DNA of 64,000 nt from a virus: positions 37,928-101,927 of IMG/VR virus record IMGVR_UViG_3300036790_000386; one strand, 5' to 3'. Positions 57,501-63,252 of this stretch are shown here, one piece after another (position 1 is the stretch's first letter; the number at the start of each line of letters is the position of its first letter). Both the position numbers and the translations under genes were made by a program. The notes under the pieces were generated by a model. It was not told the DNA's origin. It saw only the letters and a list, made by a program, of their open reading frames with translations, and made no database searches.

Positions 57501-57529
57501 TTGACAGAGCCTCAGACATATCATAAAAC
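57501..57529 (+). promoter_or_regulatory. Candidate promoter of the HIRAN gene
   Basis: A perfect TTGACA with 17 bases to TAAAAC (a weak -10). About 70 bases upstream of the HIRAN ATG, after the hairpin at 57427. Confidence 0.45.
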
Positions 57530-57598
57530 AGAAGTCAGCCATGTGGGATTGTATGTCCCTTGCTGGCCTAACCCCAACAATTGAACGGCCAGGAAATC

Positions 57599-58018
57599 AT
57601 GAGCGATACCAGCAAAACTGCTTCTTTTCACCCAGCACAGGTAAAGACTTTGCCTATTGTAGGTGCTTTTTGGCGCCCTCCAGCGAAAACAATACTTGAG
57701 AATTTGGCTCTAGATACAAAGCTTCATTTAATCCCAGAGCCTGAAAATCAGTATGACATTAACGCTGTTGCGGTGTATGTTCACCACAAAGATATTCCGA
57801 TTGCTTCTCTTAAGGCTCTTGAATCTCAACTTCCAGGTTGTGGTCATTCGCTTGAGTCACTTGAAGATTTGGTGATTATTCACCTTGGTTATATTCCGAA
57901 AGAGTTAGCCAAAATTCTTCGTGAGCGTGGCTTTAATGGTGCCGAAGGCACATTTCAGACCGGCGCAAAAGGCGGACCATACGTTGAGTTTGTCGATCCG
58001 ACAAAGAAAGTAGAATAA
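57599..58018 (+). CDS. Stand-alone HIRAN domain protein
   Basis: 139 residues from ATG 57599 with AGGAAA upstream. LPIVGAFWRPPAKTILENLA, LHLIPEPENQYDINAVAVYVH and HLGYIPKELAKILRERGF are the conserved blocks of the HIRAN domain, which binds 3' ends of single-stranded DNA. No helicase or nuclease domain is attached. Last protein gene before the RNA island. Confidence 0.75.
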   Translation: MSDTSKTASFHPAQVKTLPIVGAFWRPPAKTILENLALDTKLHLIPEPENQYDINAVAVYVHHKDIPIASLKALESQLPGCGHSLESLEDLVIIHLGYIPKELAKILRERGFNGAEGTFQTGAKGGPYVEFVDPTKKVE

Positions 58019-58049
58019 GATAAAACAGTTTAATTTTAAAATAATTCAG

Positions 58050-58121
58050 TTTATGGTGAATTAGTTGCGAGAAGGGCCTGTGATTAATTCCGTAAGTGCA
58101 GCTAGCCCCTGTAACCATAAA
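58050..58121 (+). ncRNA. Structured RNA-like unit, 72 nt (possible Y RNA relative)
   Basis: TTTATGGT and ACCATAAA close an 8-bp stem; inside, GGGC/GCCC and CTG/CAG could pair. Length equals that of the next unit, but the TAGCGTAGA motif is absent, so its membership is unsure. Confidence 0.35.
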
Positions 58122-58128
58122 GTTTAAT

Positions 58129-58200
58129 AAATATGCAGTAGCGTAGATTAGAATTTCATCATTGTACGAAAGATTCTATTCGCTTAATCTCTGCATATTT
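58129..58200 (+). ncRNA. Y RNA-like unit, short hairpin form 1
   Basis: AAATATGCAG and CTGCATATTT form a perfect 10-bp closing stem. Just inside lie TAGCGTAGA (5' side) and CGCTTAATCT (3' side), then a second stem TAGAAT/ATTCTA with an 18-base loop. AGCG and CGCT can pair, leaving TAATCT bulged. No T-arm. The two motifs repeat in the tRNA-like units further on. Confidence 0.6.
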
Positions 58201-58265
58201 AAATCTGAAATATACGAGCCAAGTACATAAGCAATAACTAGATAGTCGCGAAAGTGGCAATCTTA

Positions 58266-58335
58266 TCAAGCGGTAGCGTTAGATTGCAGTTACTTCAATG
58301 GATGAAAACAACTGTAATTGATTATTCTCCGTTGA
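58266..58335 (+). ncRNA. Y RNA-like unit, short hairpin form 2
   Basis: TCAA(G)CGG and CCGTTGA form a 7-bp stem with one bulged G. Inside are TAGCGTTAGATT on the 5' side and TTGATTATTCT on the 3' side, and an inner stem TTGCAGTT/AACTGTAA. Same plan and nearly the same length as the unit at 58129, with diverged motifs. Confidence 0.5.
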
Positions 58336-58740
58336 CTGAACTAGTGACCATATAGCGTCTGTGTGAGTTGCCATAGCCTATAATCAATTAAGACGCATTG
58401 GAAATTTAATCTACAAATGTATAATAATAACATTAGTAATGAAACCAGCAAGCAACACAAAAATAAATCAACAATTGTTTGCTGGTTCTTTTCAAACACC
58501 AATTTTAAATAACGCTGCAATAGCGTTCCACAGCGAGAATTCACTACTATAGTCAGTGCTTCTCTCTGTAGACAATCCTTTGCAAAAATCAAATACCACA
58601 GTATAAAGCGGATTTTTTAAAAATCGGCTAACGTGACTAGAAATCCGATTCATATCTTAACATACGTGTAATCGCTGCGTAATCTTTAAGTCATTTTTCT
58701 CTAAATCAGCCTATAGTTGTATTTCATCCTGTAAAGTAAA
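58336..58740 (+). other. Non-coding stretch of the RNA island with several hairpins
   Basis: No convincing gene. Visible: GCGTCT/AGACGC paired across about 30 bases near 58355-58405, the large hairpin at 58443, AACGC/GCGTT near 58508, and CGGATTT/AAATCCG near 58605-58650. Any of these may be further RNAs, but they lack the shared Y RNA-like motifs. Confidence 0.35.
58443..58493 (+). terminator. Terminator-like hairpin inside RNA island
   Basis: AACCAGCAAGCAA and TTGTTTGCTGGTT pair over 13 bases with one G-T pair around a 19-base A-rich loop, followed by CTTTTC. Could end a transcript of the first RNA units. Confidence 0.55.
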
Positions 58741-58804
58741 ATTATAGAACGTAGTGCATCTATTGTACATACAATCCCTCTAGGCTTTCTGTAGAAGCTA
58801 TAAT
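58741..58804 (+). ncRNA. Structured unit of unknown type
   Basis: ATTATAG and CTATAAT close a 7-bp stem, with ATTGTA/TACAAT and CTA/TAG pairs inside. The shared TAGCGTAGA motif is absent. The first bases AAATTATAGAACG match the 3' end of repeat copy 4. Confidence 0.3.
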
Positions 58805-58856
58805 AACAGCCAGTTAGATATATGTTTCACTCCAACAATAGGCATAAACAAAACAA

Positions 58857-59063
58857 ATGGAATATAAAAAGATATCTCTAACTGACTTCAAAAATAAAGT
58901 TGGGCCAACTTTACAAGATGTAGAAAAGGCGCCAATCGCTTTAACTGCTTATGGCAGACCAGCTTACATGCTTCTATCGCTAGTTGAATACAACAGATTA
59001 AAAGAAGCTGAAAGCATTACAAATGAAATTTTCGGTAAAAACTTGAAAGAAAATAAAGTTTAA
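58857..59063 (+). CDS. Orphan Phd/YefM-type antitoxin
   Basis: 68 residues. KKISLTDFKNKVGPTLQDVE, KAPIALTAYGRPAYMLLSLV and EYNRLKEAE are the normal order of Phd/YefM antitoxins (DNA-binding N-terminus, toxin-binding tail). No toxin gene adjoins it. It sits among the Y RNA-like units. Possible roles: neutralising a host toxin or repressing transcription of the island. Confidence 0.7.
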   Translation: MEYKKISLTDFKNKVGPTLQDVEKAPIALTAYGRPAYMLLSLVEYNRLKEAESITNEIFGKNLKENKV

Positions 59064-59073
59064 AGATAAAATT

Positions 59074-59268
59074 TTGTGAGTAGCGTAGACTCTCGATTTC
59101 ATCGTAAACTTTTGTTTAATGCTGAAGTGGTTCGAATCCACCGTTAAATAAAGAAACCATTGATGAGAACCTCGTTCACAACGAAGTATTCAAAATGTGC
59201 TAACTTTTTTATTTAAACGGCTGCAAGCTTGGTGGGCAGCAATTTCGAGGTCGCATAATCTCTCACAA
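59074..59268 (+). ncRNA. YrlA-type Y RNA-like unit 1 (tRNA-like module, large)
   Basis: TTGTGAG and CTCACAA close a 7-bp stem. Inside are TAGCGTAGA (5') and CGCATAATCT (3'), then CTCGA/TCGAG. The module holds a T-arm (GTGG-TTCGAAT-CCAC, 59127-59141), an acceptor-like stem (GTTAAATAAA/TTTATTTAAAC, closed by an extra hairpin) and a D-arm (GCTG...CAGC around AAGCTTGGTGGG, 59220-59240). T-arm precedes D-arm, as in bacterial Y RNAs and unlike tRNA genes. About 60 nt longer than the other two. Confidence 0.7.
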
Positions 59269-59286
59269 CTTCAAATGGAAAACACT

Positions 59287-59376
59287 ATGAAAAAGTATTT
59301 TAATTGGATATTGCTCATTGTAAGCATATCTATAATAACAGGCTTTGTAAGTCACATTCACACCTCTTCGCATTAA
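59287..59376 (+). CDS. Tiny membrane peptide in RNA island
   Basis: 29 residues: MKKYFNWILLIVSISIITGF then VSHIHTSSH. A basic start and one hydrophobic helix, like a small toxin or membrane peptide. AATGGAAAAC lies upstream. Situated between two RNA units, which recalls type I toxin arrangements; this is only a suggestion. Confidence 0.45.
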   Translation: MKKYFNWILLIVSISIITGFVSHIHTSSH

Positions 59377-59378
59377 GC

Positions 59379-59510
59379 GGGAAGCCGCAGATCAACTTGT
59401 AAACTGAAGCGTAAAGATTAGTAAACTAGACGCAATCCAGCAGCATTGATAACTTGATAGTTCCATGTTTCATTGTGTTTGATCTACACAAATATCAAGC
59501 GCGGCTTTCC
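59379..59510 (+). ncRNA. Structured RNA-like unit with GGAAGCCGC closing stem
   Basis: GGAAGCCGC and GCGGCTTTCC close a stem of nine pairs with one bulge. Inside, AGATCAA pairs with TTGATCT, and GCGT pairs with ACGC around AAAGATTAG. AAGCGTAAAGATTAG is close to the TAGCGTAGATTAG of the Y-like units. Classification is uncertain. Confidence 0.4.
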
Positions 59511-59528
59511 ACCTAATATAAAGAAAAC

Positions 59529-59666
59529 TAATCAAGTAGCGTAGAAATGGATTTCTTCATGGTGACAATAGGTCGTTGGTTCAAATCCAACTAGCAAGGG
59601 ATACCTAGCTATAGCTCAGTCAGGTAGAGCGATTGTATAGAGCCTTTTCGTCTGATCTCTTGATTA
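59529..59666 (+). ncRNA. YrlA-type Y RNA-like unit 2 (tRNA-like module)
   Basis: TAATCAAG and CTTGATTA close an 8-bp stem with TAGCGTAGA inside on the 5' side and CGTCTGATCT on the 3' side. ACAAT/ATTGT forms the stem that replaces the anticodon stem. The T-arm is GTTGG-TTCAAAT-CCAAC (59575-59591). An acceptor-like stem TAGCAAGG/CCTAGCTA is closed by a GATA tetraloop instead of free ends with CCA. The D-arm is GCTC-AGTCAGGTA-GAGC (59614-59630). This is the clearest copy of the permuted tRNA mimic of Y RNAs. Confidence 0.75.
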
Positions 59667-59692
59667 AATTTAACTCCAACAAAAGTAACAAA

Positions 59693-59857
59693 ATGACAAA
59701 GAAAGAAGCTCTTAAATTAATTGACAACCACAAAAACAAACTTATTAATCCAACCGAAATGCTTTCTTGGGTATATTTGCGTGTCATCATTCTAAATCTA
59801 AATGATGAAGTCTGGAAAACAGCATATAACGAAGCTTTGAAAATTCTTTCAGCTTAA
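59693..59857 (+). CDS. Hypothetical small protein between RNA units
   Basis: 54 residues from ATG 59693. A longer frame to 59633 would run through the 3' part of the RNA unit and has no ribosome-binding site. KKEALKLIDNHKNKLINPTEMLSWVYLRVIILNLND. The N-terminal KEALKLIDNHKNKLINPTEML-type sequence recurs in small phage proteins. Function unknown. Confidence 0.5.
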   Translation: MTKKEALKLIDNHKNKLINPTEMLSWVYLRVIILNLNDEVWKTAYNEALKILSA

Positions 59858-59860
59858 CTG

Positions 59861-59996
59861 CTCAAGTAGCGTAGATTAGAGTTACTCCTTTACATGGACG
59901 GGTTGCGGGTTCGAATCCCGCTTAGAGTTGCTAAGCGTCTCTAATAGTTTAATTGGATAAAATACGTAAAAGACTCTGATCGAATAATCTCTTGGG
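59861..59996 (+). ncRNA. YrlA-type Y RNA-like unit 3 (tRNA-like module)
   Basis: CTCAAG and CTTGGG close a 6-bp stem (one G-T pair). TAGCGTAGA (5') and CGAATAATCT (3') lie just inside, followed by AGAGT/ACTCT. The T-arm is GCGGG-TTCGAAT-CCCGC (59905-59921), the acceptor-like stem TTAGAG/CTCTAA is closed by an 11-base loop, and the D-arm-like segment is TAGTTTAATTGGATAAAATA. At 136 nt it matches unit 2 in length and plan. Confidence 0.75.
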
Positions 59997-60006
59997 ACTA
60001 AAGTTA

Positions 60007-60093
60007 ACAGATAGCGTAAATTAGAGATACTTCTAAACACTCAGTCTGGAAACATGATTTTTCATGTAAAACTCTAATTGATTAAACTTCTGT
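60007..60093 (+). ncRNA. Y RNA-like unit, short hairpin form 3
   Basis: ACAGA/TCTGT closing stem, then TAGCGTAAA (5') and TTGATTAAACT (3'), an inner stem TTAGAG/CTCTAA, and an apical hairpin ACATGA/TCATGT. No T-arm or D-arm. Lies 10 bases after unit 3. Confidence 0.55.
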
Positions 60094-60195
60094 GAAGAGG
60101 TGGATTGACAACTGACACGAACCGACCACGCAAACGGGCACAGTGTTGGAATTGTAGATTAATTCCGCTTAAATCTTCATTAAAAATTGCTTAAA

Positions 60196-60272
60196 CTGCC
60201 TGTGGCGTAGCTTGGTAGCGCACTAGTTTTGGGTACTAGGGGTCGCAGGTTCAAATCCTGCCGGGCAGACCA
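60196..60272 (+). tRNA. tRNA-Pro (anticodon TGG), CCA encoded
   Basis: Acceptor CTGCCTG/CGGGCAG (one G-T pair), D-arm GCG-TAGCTTGGTA-GCGC, anticodon arm CTAGT-TTTGGGT-ACTAG with TGG, T-arm GCAGG-TTCAAAT-CCTGC, then A plus CCA. All arms are regular, in contrast to the permuted units just upstream. Confidence 0.95.
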
Positions 60273-60340
60273 ACTAAAGAGTATCGTGACGATTTTATGC
60301 CTCTTGGTGTGGCGAAATCTAGCATAAATAGGTGCAGATA

Positions 60341-60523
60341 ATGAGCGAAACTCTCGCTGCATTTTCAGATGCGGAACTGAAAGCGGAGCTTAGCCGGCGA
60401 AAAGAACTTAAGGACCAAGCGCATTGGGACACCCGGAAGGCCAATGCAAAATATCTCTGCCTCGGCTGCGGAACACCGGATAGCTGGCACACTCGCGGTT
60501 GCCCCATCGATACTTCTGGTTGA
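60341..60523 (+). CDS. Small zinc-finger protein
   Basis: 60 residues from ATG 60341 (a frame to 60332 exists). SDAELKAELSRRKELKDQAHWDTR is a helix, then CLGCGTPDSWHTRGC gives a Cys/His zinc site. Richer in G/C than the genes of 46-57 kb, and the first of a run of tiny, closely spaced genes. Confidence 0.55.
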   Translation: MSETLAAFSDAELKAELSRRKELKDQAHWDTRKANAKYLCLGCGTPDSWHTRGCPIDTSG

Positions 60524-60534
60524 AAGGACGAATT

Positions 60535-60666
60535 ATGAGGATCGTGGCGACATACCGACGCCAAGGCCATAGCGGGCAGGCGTGGCGGCTCCTGGAAAAC
60601 GGCGTCTGCCAGAGATGGTTTCCTCAGTTTTCGTTCTGGATTTACGCTAGAACATATGAAAAGTAG
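60535..60666 (+). CDS. Tiny basic protein
   Basis: 43 residues: MRIVATYRRQGHSGQAWRLL, then CQRWFPQFSFWIYARTYEK. AAAGGAC lies ten bases upstream. Aromatic and basic; no family recognised. Confidence 0.4.
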   Translation: MRIVATYRRQGHSGQAWRLLENGVCQRWFPQFSFWIYARTYEK

Positions 60667-60719
60667 TCCGCATCATGAGCATTTTAGCCCGAACCACCTG
60701 TGACAGAAAGATCAAATAA

Positions 60720-60833
60720 TTGAACCCATTCACGCCTTGGCAGCGTTTTACGTTGCGTGTGCTTATCTATTGGGATCGGTTCGTATGGGCGCTGTATCGG
60801 AAGCGCCAAGTTGATAGGAAGTACAATCCATGA
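60720..60833 (+). CDS. Possible tiny protein (TTG start)
   Basis: 37 residues: NPFTPWQRFTLRVLIYWDRF, then WALYRKRQVDRKYNP. No ATG in frame; the TTG is a guess. Its stop overlaps the next ATG (ATGA), as in the other genes of this cassette, which is the main support. Confidence 0.3.
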   Translation: MNPFTPWQRFTLRVLIYWDRFVWALYRKRQVDRKYNP

Positions 60834-61093
60834 GCAAAATAACCAATTTAAGGCAGCGAACGATTTCCGAGAAACATGTAGTAGGGATTGCGTGTGACGC
60901 CTGCCAAAAAGAAATTTCGGACGCGTATTTTGACGTTGTGACCAGTCACAGTGATTGGGGGAATGACAGTATCGACAGCGTTGAAAATTTCGATTTTTGC
61001 TCTCTCGAATGTCTTATGCCGCACATGTCTGCGTTTTTTAAAAAAGCCGGCGGAACAGAGCAATATGAAATTGAGAGAAAGACGTACAAATGA
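60830..61093 (+). CDS. Zinc-binding protein (Cys-rich)
   Basis: 87 residues. VVGIACDACQKEISDAYFDV and NFDFCSLECLMPHMSAFF give a CxxC...CxxxC arrangement, as in small treble-clef or MYM-like zinc proteins. ATGA overlaps on both sides. AGGAAG upstream. Confidence 0.55.
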   Translation: MSKITNLRQRTISEKHVVGIACDACQKEISDAYFDVVTSHSDWGNDSIDSVENFDFCSLECLMPHMSAFFKKAGGTEQYEIERKTYK

Positions 61094-61284
61094 GCCAACC
61101 AGAGCCTGGCATCATAAAAAAGATCTTTGATCGATTAGATGCTGGTTCTGCGCCAGGAGGTGGCGTTGCGTATTGCGCGCTTTGGCTGAGTGAGTTCAAA
61201 AAGACCATCCCATGGCAGTATTTTTTGAAGTGCGTACGTCGATGGGAATATCTTCGGAAAAATGCAAGGCAGTCCGTACCATGA
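61090..61284 (+). CDS. Hypothetical small protein
   Basis: 64 residues: SQPEPGIIKKIFDRLDAGSAPGGGVAYCALWLSEFKKTIPW, basic C-terminus. Coupled by ATGA at both ends. No family recognised. Confidence 0.45.
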   Translation: MSQPEPGIIKKIFDRLDAGSAPGGGVAYCALWLSEFKKTIPWQYFLKCVRRWEYLRKNARQSVP

Positions 61285-61457
61285 GCAAAAAGGACGGTGC
61301 AGAAAAGGCGTTGGATGCCATCCTGAACGACCCGTCTCTTAGGGAAGAGTTAGAGGGCTCCATAAAGGAGGGAAACCGGCCAGATACTGACAAGACAAAA
61401 GCGATTAGGGATGCGCTCTCTAAAATGCGGGAAGGCAGTAAAAGGAAGTTAAACTAA
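61281..61457 (+). CDS. Hypothetical small charged protein
   Basis: 58 residues from ATG 61281, which overlaps the preceding stop (a longer frame from 61212 would lie fully inside that gene). KKDGAEKALDAILNDPSLREELEGSIKEGN. No family recognised. Confidence 0.45.
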   Translation: MSKKDGAEKALDAILNDPSLREELEGSIKEGNRPDTDKTKAIRDALSKMREGSKRKLN

Positions 61458-61600
61458 TGAGCGCCACAGAATGGCTTATTGCGGGCGTGGTCATATTCAT
61501 GATTTTGGTGTGGGTCTTTAGCGAACCAAAATATCCAATGGGCGTTGGTGAGCGGCCGAAAACGTCCAAGCCAATACCCGCGAAAGGATACATCAAATGA
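61457..61600 (+). CDS. Small membrane protein
   Basis: 47 residues: MSATEWLIAGVVIFMILVWV is one membrane span, followed by a proline/lysine-rich tail. Coupled to its neighbours (TAATG, ATGA). Confidence 0.5.
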   Translation: MSATEWLIAGVVIFMILVWVFSEPKYPMGVGERPKTSKPIPAKGYIK

Positions 61601-61650
61601 GCCAAACTTTGTTGGAGGTCGGACAAACCTGGGTTGCTGATGGGTGTTAA
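61597..61650 (+). CDS. Possible 17-residue leader-like peptide
   Basis: MSQTLLEVGQTWVADGC, starting ATGA over the preceding stop and ending 10 bases inside the next frame. Kept because of the strict ATGA chain in this cassette; it may be only a coupling peptide. Confidence 0.25.
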   Translation: MSQTLLEVGQTWVADGC

Positions 61651-61915
61651 CATTTACATCGCCATCGAAGGATGGAATTCCTGCGCAAACGGCGGGATGA
61701 AAGAAATCTTTCGGAATGACGAGAAGTTCCCCAAGGTATATCGTCCATCTGTTCCAGGATCAGACCCTGGCGACTATGACGACGATTTCCGGCCATCCGA
61801 TTTCGTAAAATGGCGCGAATCAATCTTAGCGCAAAACATAAACGTCGAGATGTGGATGCGCGCCATAGACGCCATGGAAGCCGAGCCTGATCTATGGGCA
61901 GGGGCGTCGTCTTAA
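61640..61915 (+). CDS. Hypothetical acidic protein
   Basis: 91 residues from ATG 61640. VNIYIAIEGWNSCANGGMKE, PSVPGSDPGDYDDDFRPSDFVKWRES. Last gene of the cassette; the tRNA-Thr follows after 34 bases. No family recognised. Confidence 0.45.
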   Translation: MGVNIYIAIEGWNSCANGGMKEIFRNDEKFPKVYRPSVPGSDPGDYDDDFRPSDFVKWRESILAQNINVEMWMRAIDAMEAEPDLWAGASS

Positions 61916-61949
61916 CCGAATTCAACAACTGCCGCGCAGATAAATGAGC

Positions 61950-62024
61950 GCTGGATTAGCACAATGGCAGTGCAGTGGTTTTGTAAACCGAAGGTTGCGG
62001 GTTCGATTCCTGCATCCAGCACCA
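61950..62024 (+). tRNA. tRNA-Thr (anticodon TGT), CCA encoded
   Basis: Acceptor GCTGGAT/ATCCAGC, D-arm GCAC-AATGGCA-GTGC, anticodon loop TTTGTAA (TGT), T-arm GCGGG-TTCGATT-CCTGC, then A plus CCA. The first anticodon-stem pair is a mismatch, otherwise canonical. Confidence 0.93.
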
Positions 62025-62096
62025 AATTCTGCCAGAGACACCGATATCTGGGTAAGCAGAATAATTCGGTTATATCAACAGAGAGTAACTTAAAAT

Positions 62097-62462
62097 ATGC
62101 GTAAATTCTTTCTTGCAACTGCACTAGCTTCACTTTTTGGAACTGTCGCTCTTGCTTCGCCTCCTTCTTTCAATATCTCCAGTGGTAGTTCTCTTTCGCT
62201 TGGGTCTGGTTCTGAATCTATTTCAAGTGCTGAAGCAGGATCTCCAACGCAAACAACTTTTGCATTTTCTGGCAATATTGGCACGGGTACAACAACAATT
62301 TCCGCAGACAACCTTGGTGGAACTTCGACTTCGACTTCTTTCAATCTCGGCGGCAGTCTTGCATCTCCGGGTGCGAACGCCAATGAAAATGGTATCTCTT
62401 ATGGCCAAGCATCTCTGACAAATACTTTCAACACAAATCTTAACGGCTTCGCTCCTTTCTAA
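62097..62462 (+). CDS. Secreted low-complexity protein
   Basis: 121 residues with a Sec signal peptide (RKFFLATALASLFGTVALAS). The mature part is rich in S, T, G and N (SSGSSLSLGSGSESISSAEA). No family recognised. Its gene opens a short rightward run of two secreted proteins before the Ro60 gene. Confidence 0.5.
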   Translation: MRKFFLATALASLFGTVALASPPSFNISSGSSLSLGSGSESISSAEAGSPTQTTFAFSGNIGTGTTTISADNLGGTSTSTSFNLGGSLASPGANANENGISYGQASLTNTFNTNLNGFAPF

Positions 62463-62540
62463 CTATCAATCAAACAACACCAAACAAAGGATTCGGCCGG
62501 AAGAAGACTATCTCTTCCGGCTATCTCAGCAGGGGACCAA

Positions 62541-63161
62541 ATGCGTAAAATTGTTATTGGCTCTATTCTAAGCCTCCTTTTAGCTTCTCCTTCATTCGCT
62601 TCATCAACAACAACTTCAACTTCAGGCTCCGAATCAGTAGGTGCTGCCAGCATCATTCAAAATTCTACTGGCGCTAGTGGTGTTAACTATTCAGGTGGCT
62701 ACACAGTTCGCAATACTCCAGATCTTGGAGGACTAACAGCTATTCCATCTGCCAATTGCATGGGTGTTGATGGTATTGGTCTTGTTGGTCCAGGTGGCGG
62801 CCTCCAGCTTCTTGGTTCCAGACGTGATAGTGTTTGTACTTGGGAAGGTAAAGTTAATATGGCTGTTCATACCGGCCAACCCCAAGTTGGTCTTGTTATG
62901 TGGTGTATTAATGACCCAGATTATCGCAAAGCTCGCGAAATTTTAAATGAGCCTTGCCCGATTGCAAGTTATCCAAAAGGGCAGCAAGCTAAACTCCTAG
63001 AACAGATTGCTAAAGTTCAAACTCCAGCACCACAGCCCAAACAGACAGTAATCATCGAAATTGTTCCGGTGCCTATGTCAATCAATAAAAAAGTTACAGC
63101 TGATGATCTCAATAGAGAAATGCTTCAAGATATAAAAAACAGTAAGCAGCACAACGAATAA
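62541..63161 (+). CDS. Secreted protein with Cys pairs
   Basis: 206 residues; signal peptide RKIVIGSILSLLLASPSFAS. Then a S/T-rich stretch, SANCMGVDGIGLVGPGGGLQLLGS, DSVCTWEGKVNMA, QVGLVMWCINDP and NEPCPIASYPKGQQ, so four cysteines likely form two disulfides. The VGPGGGLQLLGSRRD-type block recurs in phage secreted/virion proteins of unknown role. Ends in a charged tail. AGGGGAC upstream. Confidence 0.55.
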   Translation: MRKIVIGSILSLLLASPSFASSTTTSTSGSESVGAASIIQNSTGASGVNYSGGYTVRNTPDLGGLTAIPSANCMGVDGIGLVGPGGGLQLLGSRRDSVCTWEGKVNMAVHTGQPQVGLVMWCINDPDYRKAREILNEPCPIASYPKGQQAKLLEQIAKVQTPAPQPKQTVIIEIVPVPMSINKKVTADDLNREMLQDIKNSKQHNE

Positions 63162-63189
63162 AAAAAACAACGCATAAACTAGAATCTTC

Positions 63190-63225
63190 ATGCCCAACGA
63201 AATTATATCTTAGTTGGGCATTTTA
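63190..63225 (+). terminator. Rho-independent terminator
   Basis: ATGCCCAAC and GTTGGGCAT form a 9-bp stem around a 14-base loop, followed by TTTTAA. It separates the secreted-protein operon from the Ro60 gene 28 bases on, so that gene may have its own promoter or read-through control. Confidence 0.8.
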
Positions 63226-63252
63226 ACCTATAGCAAAACTTAGGAAATTGAA

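Noticed and set aside
58341-58592. 83-codon minus-strand frame in the RNA island
   Set aside because: Runs through hairpins and the terminator-like stem, has no ribosome-binding site and a Leu/Cys-rich composition without domain features.
59127-59240. T-arm and D-arm sequences that could be read as a tRNA gene (also at 59575-59630 and 59905-59960)
   Set aside because: The T-arm comes before the D-arm, there is no anticodon arm between them, and there is no CCA end. The closing stems with shared motifs fit Y RNAs better. Circularly permuted tRNA genes remain a remote alternative.
62090-62656. Minus-strand frames opposite the secreted proteins
   Set aside because: They are shadows of the plus-strand genes, which have clear signal peptides and ribosome-binding sites.
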